Shown: positions 1 through 8,392, counted from the first letter of the stretch. The stretch is 37,551 nt of DNA from an uncultured Limimonas sp. (GCA_913055855.1 CAJXKW010000011.1:1-37551), one strand, 5' to 3'. Notes: generated by a model from the letters alone, not told the origin. Numbers and translations are program-made.

Positions 1-141
1 CACGCCGGGGCGATCGTCCAGGCCGCGGGCGAGACCGCGGCGGAGAAGGTGAGCATGCTCCAGGACGCCGGCGTCGCTATCGCCCCGAACCCCTCGGAAA
101 TCGGCACCACCATGGCAACACGCCTGCGCAAGGCGGCGTAG
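1..141 (+). CDS. Succinyl-CoA (or malate-CoA) ligase alpha subunit, C-terminal fragment
   Basis: Only the last 46 codons are inside the window, in frame 1 and ending with TAG at 139-141. The residues start HAGAIV and run through an APNPSEIGTTM-like tail. This is the C-terminal end of the ATP-grasp-associated CoA ligase alpha subunit (SucD family), just after the loop that carries the phosphorylated His region. In the citric-acid cycle this subunit binds CoA and works with SucC. Malate-CoA ligase beta (MtkB) has a very similar tail, so the fragment cannot settle which of the two it is. The gene is cut by the left window edge and is followed by a strong hairpin terminator, so it ends its own transcription unit. 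Confidence 0.8.
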   Translation, partial: HAGAIVQAAGETAAEKVSMLQDAGVAIAPNPSEIGTTMATRLRKAA

Positions 142-175
142 CCTTTTCACACGGGTGCGCCACGGAACGCGATAC

Positions 176-205
176 GCCCCGCCCGCACCCGCCGGGCGGG
201 GCTTT
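176..205 (+). terminator. Intrinsic terminator after the CoA ligase gene
   Basis: A perfect 10-bp GC stem (176-185 with 193-202; arms GCCCCGCCCG and CGGGCGGGGC) encloses a 7-nt loop and is followed by TTT. It lies between the rightward ligase gene and the convergent leftward flavodoxin-type gene, so it may serve both. Confidence 0.7.
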
Positions 206-223
206 CGCGGCCGGTGGGAAAAA

Positions 224-691
224 TCAGATCACGCCGGCGTCCAGGCCCGCAGCGACGTACATGCCCAATTCCTCGCACTGATCGATGAATTCCTCACGGA
301 ATTCACCGCGGCACACGAGCGGGTCACGAACGGCGCGCCAGCGAAGGCCCGTCACGATGGTCTGCACGGCGCGTTCGGTGCCGGTACCGTCTTTGCCGGC
401 CCGGATGTATAGGGCATACGGAAGTCCCTGGGTTTCCTCCAGGCACGGATAGTAGCTGCGGTCGAAAAAGTCCTTCAGGGCGCCGGCCATATAGCCCAGG
501 TTTTCGGTCGTTCCGAGGATGATGGCGTGCGCCGCCTTGACGTCGTCCGGGCCGGCTTCCAGCGGCGGCTTGCAGACGGTTTCGACATCCTCGATCTCTT
601 CGGCACGCGCCCCTGCGAGCACGGCGTCGCGCAAACGCCGCGTGTTGGGCGACGGCGCGTGCGCCACCAGCAAGAGGCGCTTGCCAGCCAT
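224..691 (-). CDS. Flavodoxin-fold NAD(P)H-dependent FMN reductase-like protein
   Basis: A 155-aa cytoplasmic protein. The N-terminus LLLVAHAPSPNTRRL fits the first beta strand and phosphate-binding loop of flavodoxin-fold proteins. The stretch GTTENLGYMAGALKDFFDR (about residues 60-78) is typical of the FMN-contacting loop of the NADPH-dependent FMN reductase/WrbA-like group. The start is supported by a GGAGGTAA ribosome-binding site about 6 nt upstream. It sits 84 bp downstream of the chemoreceptor gene on the same strand, so the two may be cotranscribed. The substrate cannot be told from sequence; a quinone or flavin reductase is likely. There is no sign of damage. Confidence 0.75.
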   Translation of the reverse strand: MAGKRLLLVAHAPSPNTRRLRDAVLAGARAEEIEDVETVCKPPLEAGPDDVKAAHAIILGTTENLGYMAGALKDFFDRSYYPCLEETQGLPYALYIRAGKDGTGTERAVQTIVTGLRWRAVRDPLVCRGEFREEFIDQCEELGMYVAAGLDAGVI

Positions 692-775
692 CCGTTACCT
701 CCGTGTCGCCGGCGCGCGAAACGATCCTGAGGGTGGGCGCCGGTCCCTGTCGCGGTCAAGCTGCGCCCGCGCGCC

Positions 776-2008
776 TCACACGGCGGCCGCAGCATCCGCC
801 CCTTCCAGCGTGCGCACCGTTTCGCCGAGCTGGCGCTCCAGATCGCGCGTCGCGCGCTCGACCTCCTGACCGGTATCGCCCAGGCCGCGGATTTCCTCGG
901 AGGCGCGTTCCGCCTTGGCCTCTGCCGCGCCGGCGCGATCGTCGGCCTTGCTCGCCTCCCGGCTGGCGTGGTCGAGACGTTGCGCCATGTCGCGAACAAG
1001 ACCCGACTGCGTTTCCGTTGCCCCGGAAATACGGCCGTTGGCGTCCTCCACGCCGTAGACGGCGCTGGCGAGCTGCTGGAGCGTACGCTCCACGGCCTCC
1101 GTCCGCTCGCGCAGATCGTTGACCTTCTCGCCGATCGTCCCGGTCGCTTCGGTGGTCTTGTTGGACAACGCCTTAACCTCGTCCGCGACGACGGCGAACC
1201 CCTTACCGGCCTCGCCGGCGCGCGACGCCTCGATGGTCGCGTTCAGCGCGAGCAGGTTGGTTTGCTTGGCGATGCCGTTGATGATCTCGACGATGTTGCC
1301 GATCTCGTCCGCGGCGGCGCGCAGGCCGGCCATGACCCGGCCGGCCTCGTCCACGTCGGTGCGCGCCCGCGCGGCGTGGTCGCGGGCTTCGGTGACGGCC
1401 TGTGCGACCTGATCGCTCTGGGCGGTCAAGCTCTGAACCTTCTGATCCACGACCGTCACACCCTCGCTCGATTCGCGCACGGCCTGACGCGCGCCCTTGA
1501 TGTCGTCCACCGCCTCGCCATGATGCTGACGCACATTCTCGAACGTTCGGCTGAAGGTGCTGACGCCCTCGTCCACCTTGCGCACGGATTCGCCCATTTC
1601 CCGCCCGAGGCGCTCGGCCAGGCGCTTGAGCGCCGTGTCGCGCTCGTGGCGCGCCTTTTCCGCGGCGAGGATACTGAGTGCCCACTGGCGCGCGACGTTG
1701 GCCATCGGCCCGGCCTGCGCCAGCGGCCCGGCCACCCCGAGGCTGGCGATCCGGACGCCGTCGAAGTCGAGCGCAATATTGCGCCCCTCGCGCATGGCCT
1801 CGCTCTTCTCGGCCTCCGTTCGACTGACGTCGCGGTAGTCGGTCTCGCCCGCCATGATTCGTGCTGCAATGGTATGCTGGTTCCCAATGCGCTGGCGCGC
1901 GGAAGAGGCGAAGATTATTCCGTTGTCGCCCATAAACGAGACCGTGAGACCGATTTCACGCGCAATTTCGTCACAGATCGTCTGCGCTTGTTGCTCGTTC
2001 AAATTCAT
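776..2008 (-). CDS. Soluble methyl-accepting chemotaxis protein with diacid-recognition-like N-terminus
   Basis: A 410-aa chemoreceptor. Residues 1 to about 130 ([18 protein letters not shown]..., [19 protein letters not shown]) resemble the putative sugar-diacid recognition domain of CdaR-type regulators. The rest is a long helical signalling domain with the conserved hairpin tip [20 protein letters not shown] and the adjoining [14 protein letters not shown] segment, which contacts CheA and CheW. No hydrophobic transmembrane segment is visible, so the receptor is probably cytoplasmic. No C-terminal CheR-docking pentapeptide is seen. An upstream in-frame ATG at 2104 exists, but the start at 2008 has a G-rich ribosome-binding site (GGGGGC) at normal spacing, and the extra 32 residues look unlike the family. 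The ligand is unknown. Confidence 0.85.
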   Translation of the reverse strand: MNLNEQQAQTICDEIAREIGLTVSFMGDNGIIFASSARQRIGNQHTIAARIMAGETDYRDVSRTEAEKSEAMREGRNIALDFDGVRIASLGVAGPLAQAGPMANVARQWALSILAAEKARHERDTALKRLAERLGREMGESVRKVDEGVSTFSRTFENVRQHHGEAVDDIKGARQAVRESSEGVTVVDQKVQSLTAQSDQVAQAVTEARDHAARARTDVDEAGRVMAGLRAAADEIGNIVEIINGIAKQTNLLALNATIEASRAGEAGKGFAVVADEVKALSNKTTEATGTIGEKVNDLRERTEAVERTLQQLASAVYGVEDANGRISGATETQSGLVRDMAQRLDHASREASKADDRAGAAEAKAERASEEIRGLGDTGQEVERATRDLERQLGETVRTLEGADAAAAV

Positions 2009-2153
2009 TCTCAAGCCCCCATGCGAGCGCACATTACTGTTACGATTTTTCCACATGCCATGAACCCAGACAATCGGTCGCCTTGGCGGGCGATCCGCTG
2101 GCATGCTCCCGGCGTAGACATCGATATCAACGGGTCAGGAGGGATCGAGAAAC

Positions 2154-2285
2154 ATGAAGTGTCTGCTTTCGTTCATGGCCGCCACGGCCGGGTTCAAGGC
2201 CGGCCTGACCGTGGCCGGCCTGGCCGCGGCCGGGTATTACGCGCGCAACATGCAGCGCAACACCAGCCTCAAGGAGTCGCCGTGA
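2154..2285 (+). CDS. Unrecognised 43-aa small membrane protein
   Basis: A short gene starting at ATG 2154 behind a good AGGAGGG ribosome-binding site (2137-2143) and ending in TGA at 2283-2285. The product starts MKCLLSFMAATAGFKAG, has one Ala/Gly-rich hydrophobic helix over about residues 4-28, and ends in a short polar tail with YYARNMQRN. I do not recognise a family. The stop overlaps the start of the next gene (TGATG), which implies translational coupling. The strong ribosome-binding site and the chain of overlaps leading into the photolyase gene are the main support that it is real. Confidence 0.55.
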   Translation: MKCLLSFMAATAGFKAGLTVAGLAAAGYYARNMQRNTSLKESP

Positions 2286-2512
2286 TGCTCATCCGCCTCA
2301 CCGCGAACGCCGCGATCCATGCCGCCGCCGGCGTCGCCACGGGGCTTCTCGCCGTGGCGGCCGCAGAGGGTTGGCGGCGCGCCCTCAAGCACCGCGACAC
2401 GGGACCGGCCGAGCCGCGTACGGAGCCGGACATGGGCCCCTCGGCGCCGTCACCGGAGACCACGACCGCGCCGGGCGCGGTCGGCCCCGAAGGCCCCGCC
2501 TCCGATGCCTGA
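2285..2512 (+). CDS. Unrecognised 75-aa small membrane-anchored protein
   Basis: The start ATG at 2285 overlaps the stop of the preceding 43-aa gene, and the stop at 2510-2512 lies inside the start region of the photolyase gene (ATG at 2505). The first 28 or so residues (MLIRLTANAAIHAAAG, then VATGLLAVAAAEGW) form one hydrophobic helix. The remainder is a Pro/Glu/Ala-rich, probably disordered tail. No family is recognised. The tight overlaps on both sides argue for a three-gene operon. Codon use is compatible with coding, but in DNA of this GC content that is weak evidence. Confidence 0.5.
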   Translation: MLIRLTANAAIHAAAGVATGLLAVAAAEGWRRALKHRDTGPAEPRTEPDMGPSAPSPETTTAPGAVGPEGPASDA

Positions 2513-4901
2513 CTCGCCCGGCCGGGTGCTTCCGGCCGTTCTCGCCCGCCGGACGCGCGATCTGCGCGCCGCGCCCGCGCGGTCCGGTGGGCGCTACGTT
2601 CTCTATGCCCTGAGCGGCAATCTGCGCTGCCGCGAAAACCACGCCCTGCTCGCCGCGGTGACCCTGGCCAATACGCTGGAGCTGCCCGTCCTCGCGGCAT
2701 TCGAGCTGACCGAAGGCTATCCGTTCGCCAGCGATCGCCACCATCGCTTCATGCTGGAAGGGGCGCGCGAAACCCTGCGCAGCTTGCGCGCGATGGGCGT
2801 GGCCGCGCACGCCTTCGTCCATCGGCCGGGGCACCGCGAACCGGCCACGGCGACGCTCGCCCGGGACGCCGCGCTGGTCATCTGCGACGACGTGCCGACG
2901 CGGCCTTATCGCAATGTGCGCGCCGCGCTGCTCGACGCGACGGCAGACCTGGCCGTGCCCGTGGCGGCCGTCGACGCGAGCTGCCTTGTCCCCATGCGCA
3001 GCGTGGACGGCGCCTACGAGCGGGCCTTCGCCTACCGCAAGGCGACCAAGCCCCAGCGCCGCGACCGCCTCGCTGACGTCCTGCCCGACACGGCAACGGT
3101 GGCGCCGCCGTACGATGCGCCGCTGCCGGTCGCGCCCACGGACCTCGACACCTGGGACCTGGGCGACCTCACGGCCGCCTGCGAAATCGACCACAGCGTG
3201 CCGCCGGTGCCAGAATTCCCCGGCGGCGAAACGGCGGCGGATGCGCGCTGGACCGCCTTCCGCGACGCGCATCTCTCGGGCTATGCGGCGCGCCGCAACG
3301 ACGCCCTGGACGAGACCGGGGTGAGCCGGCTCTCGCCCTATCTCCGCCACGGCATGATCGCGGCCACCCGCCTGGCGCGCGAGGCGGCGGCCCGGGCCGG
3401 CAAGGGGCCAGACAAGTTCCTGGACGAGCTGCTGATCTGGCGCGAAATGTCGTGGGCCTACGCTTTTCATGTGCCGGACCACGACCAGCCGGCGGCCGTG
3501 GTTCCCGACTGGGCGCGCGAAAGCCTGGAACGGCGCCGGCTCGACGCACGCCCGGCACTGTACGGCTGGGAGACGCTGGCGCGGGCGACCACCGACGACG
3601 GGCTGTGGAATGCCGCGCAGGCCGCGTATCTGCGCCGCGGGTATCTGCACAACAACCTGCGCATGACCTGGGGCAAGGCGCTGCTGACCTGGACCGACGG
3701 CGCGGACGAGGCGGGCGCGCTCTTGGTGGATCTGAACAACCGCTACGCCCTCGACGGCGGCGATCCCAATTCCTATCAGGGTTTGTTTTGGTGCCTGGGC
3801 GCGTTCGACCGGCCGTTCGAGCCGGAGCAGCCGATCTTCGGCGTGATCCGGCCGCGCAGCACCGCGATCCATGCGCGCCGGCTGGACATCTCCCGGTTTG
3901 CCGCGCAGCAGACGCGCTATCCCGACGGCGCGGCGCTGCAAGTGGCCGTGATCGGCGCCGGCCTGGCCGGGCTGATCTGCGCGCGTACCCTCGCCGACCA
4001 TGGCGCGGACGTAACCGTGCTGGACAAGGGCCGCCATCCGGGCGGGCGGCTGGCGACGCGGCGGCTCGAGGCGGAAACCTTTGCCGATCACGGCGCGCCC
4101 TGGTTCGACATGGCGGACGCCCGTCTGGCGCCGCTGCGGGAAAGCTGGTTGGCGAGCGACCGCATCGCGCCCTGGCCCGCCGGCGAGAACGGTGGGCGCG
4201 TCGCCGCCGTCGCCAGCAATCGGGCGCTCGCCGCGCACCTGGCCGCAGACCTGGATGTCCACATCGGCGTGACGGTGCAGGAACTCGCGCAATCGCAACA
4301 TCTCTGGCGGGTTGTCACGGCGGACGGCGTGATCGGTCCGTTCGACCGCGTCGTCGTGGCCGTGCCGGCCCCGCAGGCAGCCGAACTGCTCGCACCGGTG
4401 CCGGAACTCGCAGAGCAGGCGCGCCGCGCGGCCTACGCCCCGAGCCTCACCGCCATGCTGGGCTTCGATGCTCCGCTGCCGGACCTGCCCGACACGCTGG
4501 CCAACGCCGGGCCGATCGCCCGCGCTGTACGCGAGAGCGCCAAGCCCGGCCGGGCGGGCCAAGGCGAGATCTGGGTGCTGCACGCCGATCCGGCGTGGTC
4601 GGCCGAACACCTGGAGCAAGACCCGCAGGTATCCGCTGCCGCGCTCCGCGAAGCGTTCGCGGAACGTGTCGGCCGTTCCGTCACGCCGCGCACCGTTCAG
4701 GGACACCGCTGGCGCTATGCGCAGGTGCGCACGCCGCTGGGCGTCGATGCCCTGGTCCGCGAGAACGCCGGAATCGGCGCATGTGGCGACTGGTGCCCGG
4801 GCGGCGGGGTTGCGGGCGCGCTGCTTTCGGGAAGCGCGATGGCGGGCCGGATCTTCGCGTCCGACCCCGCCATTCGCGAACGCGGCCGGCCAGTGCGCTG
4901 A
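2505..4901 (+). CDS. Fusion: class II CPD photolyase and COG3380-type FAD oxidoreductase
   Basis: A 798-aa protein with two complete enzymes in one frame. Residues about 25-470 are a class II deoxyribodipyrimidine photolyase. The signs are FLDELLIWREMSWAY, the tryptophan spacing W368, W389, W396 (W-x20-W-x6-W, as in the class II electron-transfer triad), and NNRYALDGGDPNSYQG followed by PIFGVIRPRS. Residues about 478-798 are a renalase-like FAD oxidoreductase: VAVIGAGLAGL dinucleotide motif near 480, DKGRHPGGRLATRR, DHGAPWFD, and a C-terminal CGDWCPGGGVAGALLSG flavin-contact motif. The first half would use blue light and reduced FAD to split pyrimidine dimers. The second half binds its own FAD and its substrate is unknown. 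The start at 2505 gives family-like length and overlaps the previous gene by 8 bp. No frameshift or linker remnant is seen. Confidence 0.92.
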   Translation: MPDSPGRVLPAVLARRTRDLRAAPARSGGRYVLYALSGNLRCRENHALLAAVTLANTLELPVLAAFELTEGYPFASDRHHRFMLEGARETLRSLRAMGVAAHAFVHRPGHREPATATLARDAALVICDDVPTRPYRNVRAALLDATADLAVPVAAVDASCLVPMRSVDGAYERAFAYRKATKPQRRDRLADVLPDTATVAPPYDAPLPVAPTDLDTWDLGDLTAACEIDHSVPPVPEFPGGETAADARWTAFRDAHLSGYAARRNDALDETGVSRLSPYLRHGMIAATRLAREAAARAGKGPDKFLDELLIWREMSWAYAFHVPDHDQPAAVVPDWARESLERRRLDARPALYGWETLARATTDDGLWNAAQAAYLRRGYLHNNLRMTWGKALLTWTDGADEAGALLVDLNNRYALDGGDPNSYQGLFWCLGAFDRPFEPEQPIFGVIRPRSTAIHARRLDISRFAAQQTRYPDGAALQVAVIGAGLAGLICARTLADHGADVTVLDKGRHPGGRLATRRLEAETFADHGAPWFDMADARLAPLRESWLASDRIAPWPAGENGGRVAAVASNRALAAHLAADLDVHIGVTVQELAQSQHLWRVVTADGVIGPFDRVVVAVPAPQAAELLAPVPELAEQARRAAYAPSLTAMLGFDAPLPDLPDTLANAGPIARAVRESAKPGRAGQGEIWVLHADPAWSAEHLEQDPQVSAAALREAFAERVGRSVTPRTVQGHRWRYAQVRTPLGVDALVRENAGIGACGDWCPGGGVAGALLSGSAMAGRIFASDPAIRERGRPVR

Positions 4902-4907
4902 CCGGCC
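4884..4907. terminator. Possible bidirectional hairpin between convergent genes
   Basis: GGCCGG at 4884-4889 pairs with CCGGCC at 4902-4907 around the photolyase stop codon. It lies in the 12-bp gap between the convergent photolyase and fadL genes. There is no U tract on either strand, so termination activity is uncertain. Confidence 0.3.
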
Positions 4908-4913
4908 GTCGCC

Positions 4914-6260
4914 TCAGAAGCGCAGCACCGCGCTTACGCTCCCGATGTCGACACTGTTCTGGTAATCGACGTTGAGACTGCCGCGCGTGGCGTTGTTGCC
5001 GGTCGCCGCGAGATCGACCGTCGATTCTTCGACGAAGATATGCGTATAGCTGGCCTGTATGGCGAACCACGACGTCGGGCTGTAATCGGCACCGATCGAT
5101 AGCCACGTCCGGTTCGCGCCGGGAATCCGCGGCGTGCGCGTGTTGTCCGGAATCGGCGATTCGTCGTACGCCACGCCAGTACGCAGGGCCAGATTTTCGG
5201 TGGCATCGAATTTGGCGCCGATTGCGGCGAACCAGGAATCGTCCCAGTCTTCGTTGGTTACCGAATCTCCTTGGTTGGGATTGTCGAATTGGATGCGCAG
5301 CTCGTCAAAGTCCGACCACATCGTGTACTGAAACTCGCCCATCAGAGCGATACGGTCCGTCACGTCCTGATAGACGCCAAATGACAACATATCGGGTGTC
5401 GTCAAATCAGCAGTGGCACCCGTATCGTTGAATTGATTCGAGTTCTGAATAATTTGTTGAGCGATTTGGTCGTCGCTACTGAAATCGGCACGTCCAGTAA
5501 GTTCGTGCTCGATATCGCTACGATAGGCGGCACCGATGCGCGTACCCTCGCGCGGCTCGATGAGCACACCGAGGTTAAAGCCAAATGCCCAATCGTCACC
5601 CTCGACCTCGGCGAGGCCGTCGTTCTGAGTTGGGGCCGTCCTAGGAACATTGTTCCGTGGGAGACTTGTAATCGTTCCAATGTCGATCGCATTCGTCAGC
5701 TCGGCATCAACATATTGCGCCTGCATCCCGGCAGCGACGGCAACGCCGTCGATAGGCTCGTATGACACGGCCGGATTGATGTTGATCGTCCGGACTTCCG
5801 ACTTCAAGGCGTGATAGCGGCCAGCCCAGCCGTCATCGTAGTCCGTGGTGAACCCGAACGGCGCATTGAGGCCGACGCCGACTTTCAGCCGCTCGGTCAC
5901 CGAGGTCATGCCGTAGAATGCCGGGGCAACCGCATCTTCGCTGATATCGTCGCCACCTGCGAGATTACCAGTTGGATCACCAGTTACAGTTTGCCCACTA
6001 GCATCCTCCGGCCTTGACCGCGGCGCGATAAAGCTCGCCGAAGCCATCCCCTGGGTCCCGGACTGCTGCGACAAGGCCGCCGGATTGAAGAACATGTAGC
6101 TCACATCGGCGGCCTCGGCCGTGGCGCCGGCGAATGCGGCGCCCTGGGCCGTGGGTGACTGCTCCTTGATGGCGAAGCCGGCCGCATGCGCACCCGATGC
6201 GGCAGCGAGGGCCCCCGCGGCAGCACTGGCGGCAGCCGCGGCGTAACGCGCGTGCTTCAT
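4914..6260 (-). CDS. fadL: FadL/OmpP1-family outer-membrane long-chain fatty acid transporter
   Basis: A 448-aa outer-membrane beta-barrel. A signal peptide with an Ala-rich core ends in AHA, and the mature protein begins AGFAIKEQSPTAQG, the N-terminal hatch motif of FadL/TodX proteins. NPAALSQQSG follows shortly after. The chain ends in VSAVLRF, with the terminal Phe expected of a BAM-assembled barrel. The family carries long-chain fatty acids or other hydrophobic compounds across the outer membrane. It is divergent from fadD and the beta-oxidation genes, which supports fatty acids as substrate. Parts of the central region, around 5280-5700 and 5950-6010, are clearly AT-richer than the flanks (24 G+C in 60 nt at 5401-5460). 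Confidence 0.88.
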   Translation of the reverse strand: MKHARYAAAAASAAAGALAAASGAHAAGFAIKEQSPTAQGAAFAGATAEAADVSYMFFNPAALSQQSGTQGMASASFIAPRSRPEDASGQTVTGDPTGNLAGGDDISEDAVAPAFYGMTSVTERLKVGVGLNAPFGFTTDYDDGWAGRYHALKSEVRTININPAVSYEPIDGVAVAAGMQAQYVDAELTNAIDIGTITSLPRNNVPRTAPTQNDGLAEVEGDDWAFGFNLGVLIEPREGTRIGAAYRSDIEHELTGRADFSSDDQIAQQIIQNSNQFNDTGATADLTTPDMLSFGVYQDVTDRIALMGEFQYTMWSDFDELRIQFDNPNQGDSVTNEDWDDSWFAAIGAKFDATENLALRTGVAYDESPIPDNTRTPRIPGANRTWLSIGADYSPTSWFAIQASYTHIFVEESTVDLAATGNNATRGSLNVDYQNSVDIGSVSAVLRF

Positions 6261-6619
6261 GGTTTACCCCCCGGTTCGTTGCTTGTTGTGGCCGTCCGCG
6301 CGGCCCGAACCCGTCTGATGTGCCGGCAACCGACTCTACGGAAGCGGTATTCCCGACCGTCCAGTATGGTGTGGCGTCATCCCGCCGGAAGCAAGTCCTT
6401 TACCGCCCAGCGCCACGAACCGCTACCCGAATGGGAGCCGGCGCATGAAGCGTTTACCGGATATAACGTTTACGTCAAGGTTTTTCCTTGGCAGGAACAA
6501 AAATCCCGATTAAGGTAGGCCGGCAAAGGCCGATCGGATCGCACAGCACACCGGTTCCGGCTTAAGCGGCCGACACGAGCTGCATGCCGGGATGTGCCGG
6601 ATGGGGAGGAGACGTGGCG
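6261..6619. other. Divergent intergenic region fadL/fadD (359 bp)
   Basis: No convincing gene is seen here. The half nearest fadL is GC-rich and unstructured. The centre (about 6450-6520) is AT-rich and contains the palindromic ACGT-rich site and promoter-like hexamers described in the next entry, plus a small inverted repeat CAAGG-TTTTT-CCTTG at 6476-6490. The control signals of both divergent genes must lie here. Confidence 0.6.
6464..6516 (+). promoter_or_regulatory. Candidate fadD promoter with MerR-type operator-like site
   Basis: TAACGTTTACGTCAA at 6464-6478 reads TTGACGTAAACGTTA on the other strand. Such ACGT-centred inverted repeats resemble, from memory, the sites of MerR-family regulators of acyl-CoA catabolism in proteobacteria. 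Just downstream, TTGGCA (6488-6493) and TAAGGT (6511-6516) are spaced by 17 bp and could be a sigma-70 promoter for fadD. A TTGACGTA core also occurs at 8434-8441, upstream of the MerR gene. The operator call is an inference. Confidence 0.4.
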
Positions 6620-8392
6620 ATGCTGGCAACCGCGCCATCGGAGTCGCTGCCCTGGGCGACCATCTATCCCGCGAACCTCGCGTGGGACACGCCCCTCGAG
6701 CCGAAACCGCTGTACGCATTCCTGGACGCCGCGGCCGCCCGGCATCCGGATCACGCGGCCCTGGATTTCCTGGGCCGCCGCACCAACTACGCGCAGCTCA
6801 AGGATCAGGTCGACCGCGCCGCCGCGGGCTTCCGGGCGCTGGGCGTGGTGCGCGGGACCAAGGTCGGGCTGTGCCTGCCCAATTCGCCGTACACGGTGAT
6901 CGCGTACTATGCGGTGCTGAAGGCGGGCGGCACCGTCGTGAATTTCAACCCGCTCTACACGGTCGAGGAGCTGACCAAGCAGGTCCGCGATTCCGAGACC
7001 GAAATCATGGTCACGCTCGACGTCGCGCAGGTCTATCCCAAGGTGCACGCGCTGGTCGCGAACGGCGAACTGGGCCGCATCGTGGTCGGACAGATGCGCG
7101 AGTGCCTGCCCTCGATGAAGGGGATGATGTTCAGCGCGTTTAAGCGCAGCCAGTTGGCGCGCGTGGTCTACGACGACCGTCACACCGCCTTCGCCAGCCT
7201 GCTGCGCTTCAACCCCATTCCGGAGCCGGCGGCGATCGAGCCGGAACGGGATATCGCCGTCCTGCAATACACCGGCGGGACGACGGGCCTGCCCAAGGGC
7301 GCCATGCTCACCCACGCCAATCTCTCCGCGAACACGGCGCAGCTCATGGCGTGGATGCCCGACCTGACGACGGGCTCGGAGAGCATCTACGGCGTCTTGC
7401 CGTGTTTCCACGTGCTGGCGATGACCGTGGTGCTCAACCTGGGGATCGCGGTGGCGGCGGAAATCGTTCTCGCCCCGCGTTTCGAGCTGCAGGACGCGCT
7501 CAAGACGATCACGCGCAAGCGGCCCACCCTGTTTCCCGGTGTGCCCACGATCTATACGGCGCTGAAGGATTCGCCGGAGCTGCAGCGCTATGACCTGTCC
7601 TCGCTGAAGTACTGCATTTCCGGCGGCGCGCCGCTGCCGGTGGAGGTCAAGCGCGAGTTCGAGAGCCTGACGGGCTGCGTCCTCGTGGAGGGCTATGGCC
7701 TCACCGAGGCATCGCCCGTGGTGACCTGCAATCCGCTCACGGGCGAGGCGCGCACCGGCTCGATCGGCATCCCCGTGCCACAGACCACGGTGAGCATGCG
7801 CGCCATCTCGGACACGCGCACGCCGGTGGAGATCGGCGAACGCGGCGAACTCTGCCTGCGCGGCCCGCAGGTCATGGCCGGCTACTGGAATCGCCCCGAG
7901 GAAACCGCGAACGTCCTCGTCGACGGCTGGCTGCGCACCGGCGACGTCGGCCACATGGACGCCGACGGTTACGTCTACCTCACCGACCGCATCAAGGACG
8001 TCATCCTCTGCGGCGGTTTCAACGTCTACCCGCGCGTCATCGAGGAGGCGATCTACGAACACCCGGCCGTGGCCGAGGTGGCCGTCGTCGGGGTGCCCGA
8101 CTCCTACCGCGGCCAGAGTCCCAAAGCCTTCGTCCGCCTCCGCGAGGGCGCCATACTGGGCGAAGACGAGCTGCGCAGCTTCCTGGCGCCCAAGATTTCG
8201 CGCATCGAGATCCCGACCGCCTTCGAGTTCCGCGAAGAATTGCCCAAGACCAGCGTGGGCAAGCTTTCCAAGAAGGCCCTTCAGGAAGAGGAAGAACGGG
8301 CGGCCAATGTTGCACCCGGCGGCGCGGCCGACACCGTTGCCACGGGACCGGCCGCGCCCGCGCCGGAAACCGAGACCGATCTGCGTGCCTGA
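6620..8392 (+). CDS. fadD: Long-chain fatty-acid--CoA ligase
   Basis: A 590-aa adenylate-forming enzyme that activates fatty acids to acyl-CoA with ATP and CoA. The ATP-binding loop YTGGTTGLPKG is at about residues 217-227. GYGLTEASPVV lies near 358, GWLRTGDVG near 436 and the hinge DRIKDVILCGGFNVYPR after it. The C-terminal TSVGKLSKKAL carries the catalytic lysine. The start is taken at ATG 6620, about 8 nt after GAGGAG. A GTG at 6614 is in frame but too close to that site, and an ATG at 6584 lacks one. The last 30 or so residues are an Ala/Pro/Glu-rich tail. It is the first rightward gene of the beta-oxidation set. Confidence 0.92.
   Translation: MLATAPSESLPWATIYPANLAWDTPLEPKPLYAFLDAAAARHPDHAALDFLGRRTNYAQLKDQVDRAAAGFRALGVVRGTKVGLCLPNSPYTVIAYYAVLKAGGTVVNFNPLYTVEELTKQVRDSETEIMVTLDVAQVYPKVHALVANGELGRIVVGQMRECLPSMKGMMFSAFKRSQLARVVYDDRHTAFASLLRFNPIPEPAAIEPERDIAVLQYTGGTTGLPKGAMLTHANLSANTAQLMAWMPDLTTGSESIYGVLPCFHVLAMTVVLNLGIAVAAEIVLAPRFELQDALKTITRKRPTLFPGVPTIYTALKDSPELQRYDLSSLKYCISGGAPLPVEVKREFESLTGCVLVEGYGLTEASPVVTCNPLTGEARTGSIGIPVPQTTVSMRAISDTRTPVEIGERGELCLRGPQVMAGYWNRPEETANVLVDGWLRTGDVGHMDADGYVYLTDRIKDVILCGGFNVYPRVIEEAIYEHPAVAEVAVVGVPDSYRGQSPKAFVRLREGAILGEDELRSFLAPKISRIEIPTAFEFREELPKTSVGKLSKKALQEEEERAANVAPGGAADTVATGPAAPAPETETDLRA

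Noticed and set aside
968..2512. A long rightward open frame (514 codons) across the chemoreceptor gene
   Set aside because: It is mostly antisense to a clear MCP gene. Only its last 75 codons, behind ATG 2285, are supported by gene overlaps.
2385..4706. A 773-codon leftward open frame opposite the photolyase fusion
   Set aside because: It is a composition-driven shadow of a well-identified gene; the product is Arg/Gly-rich without recognisable motifs.
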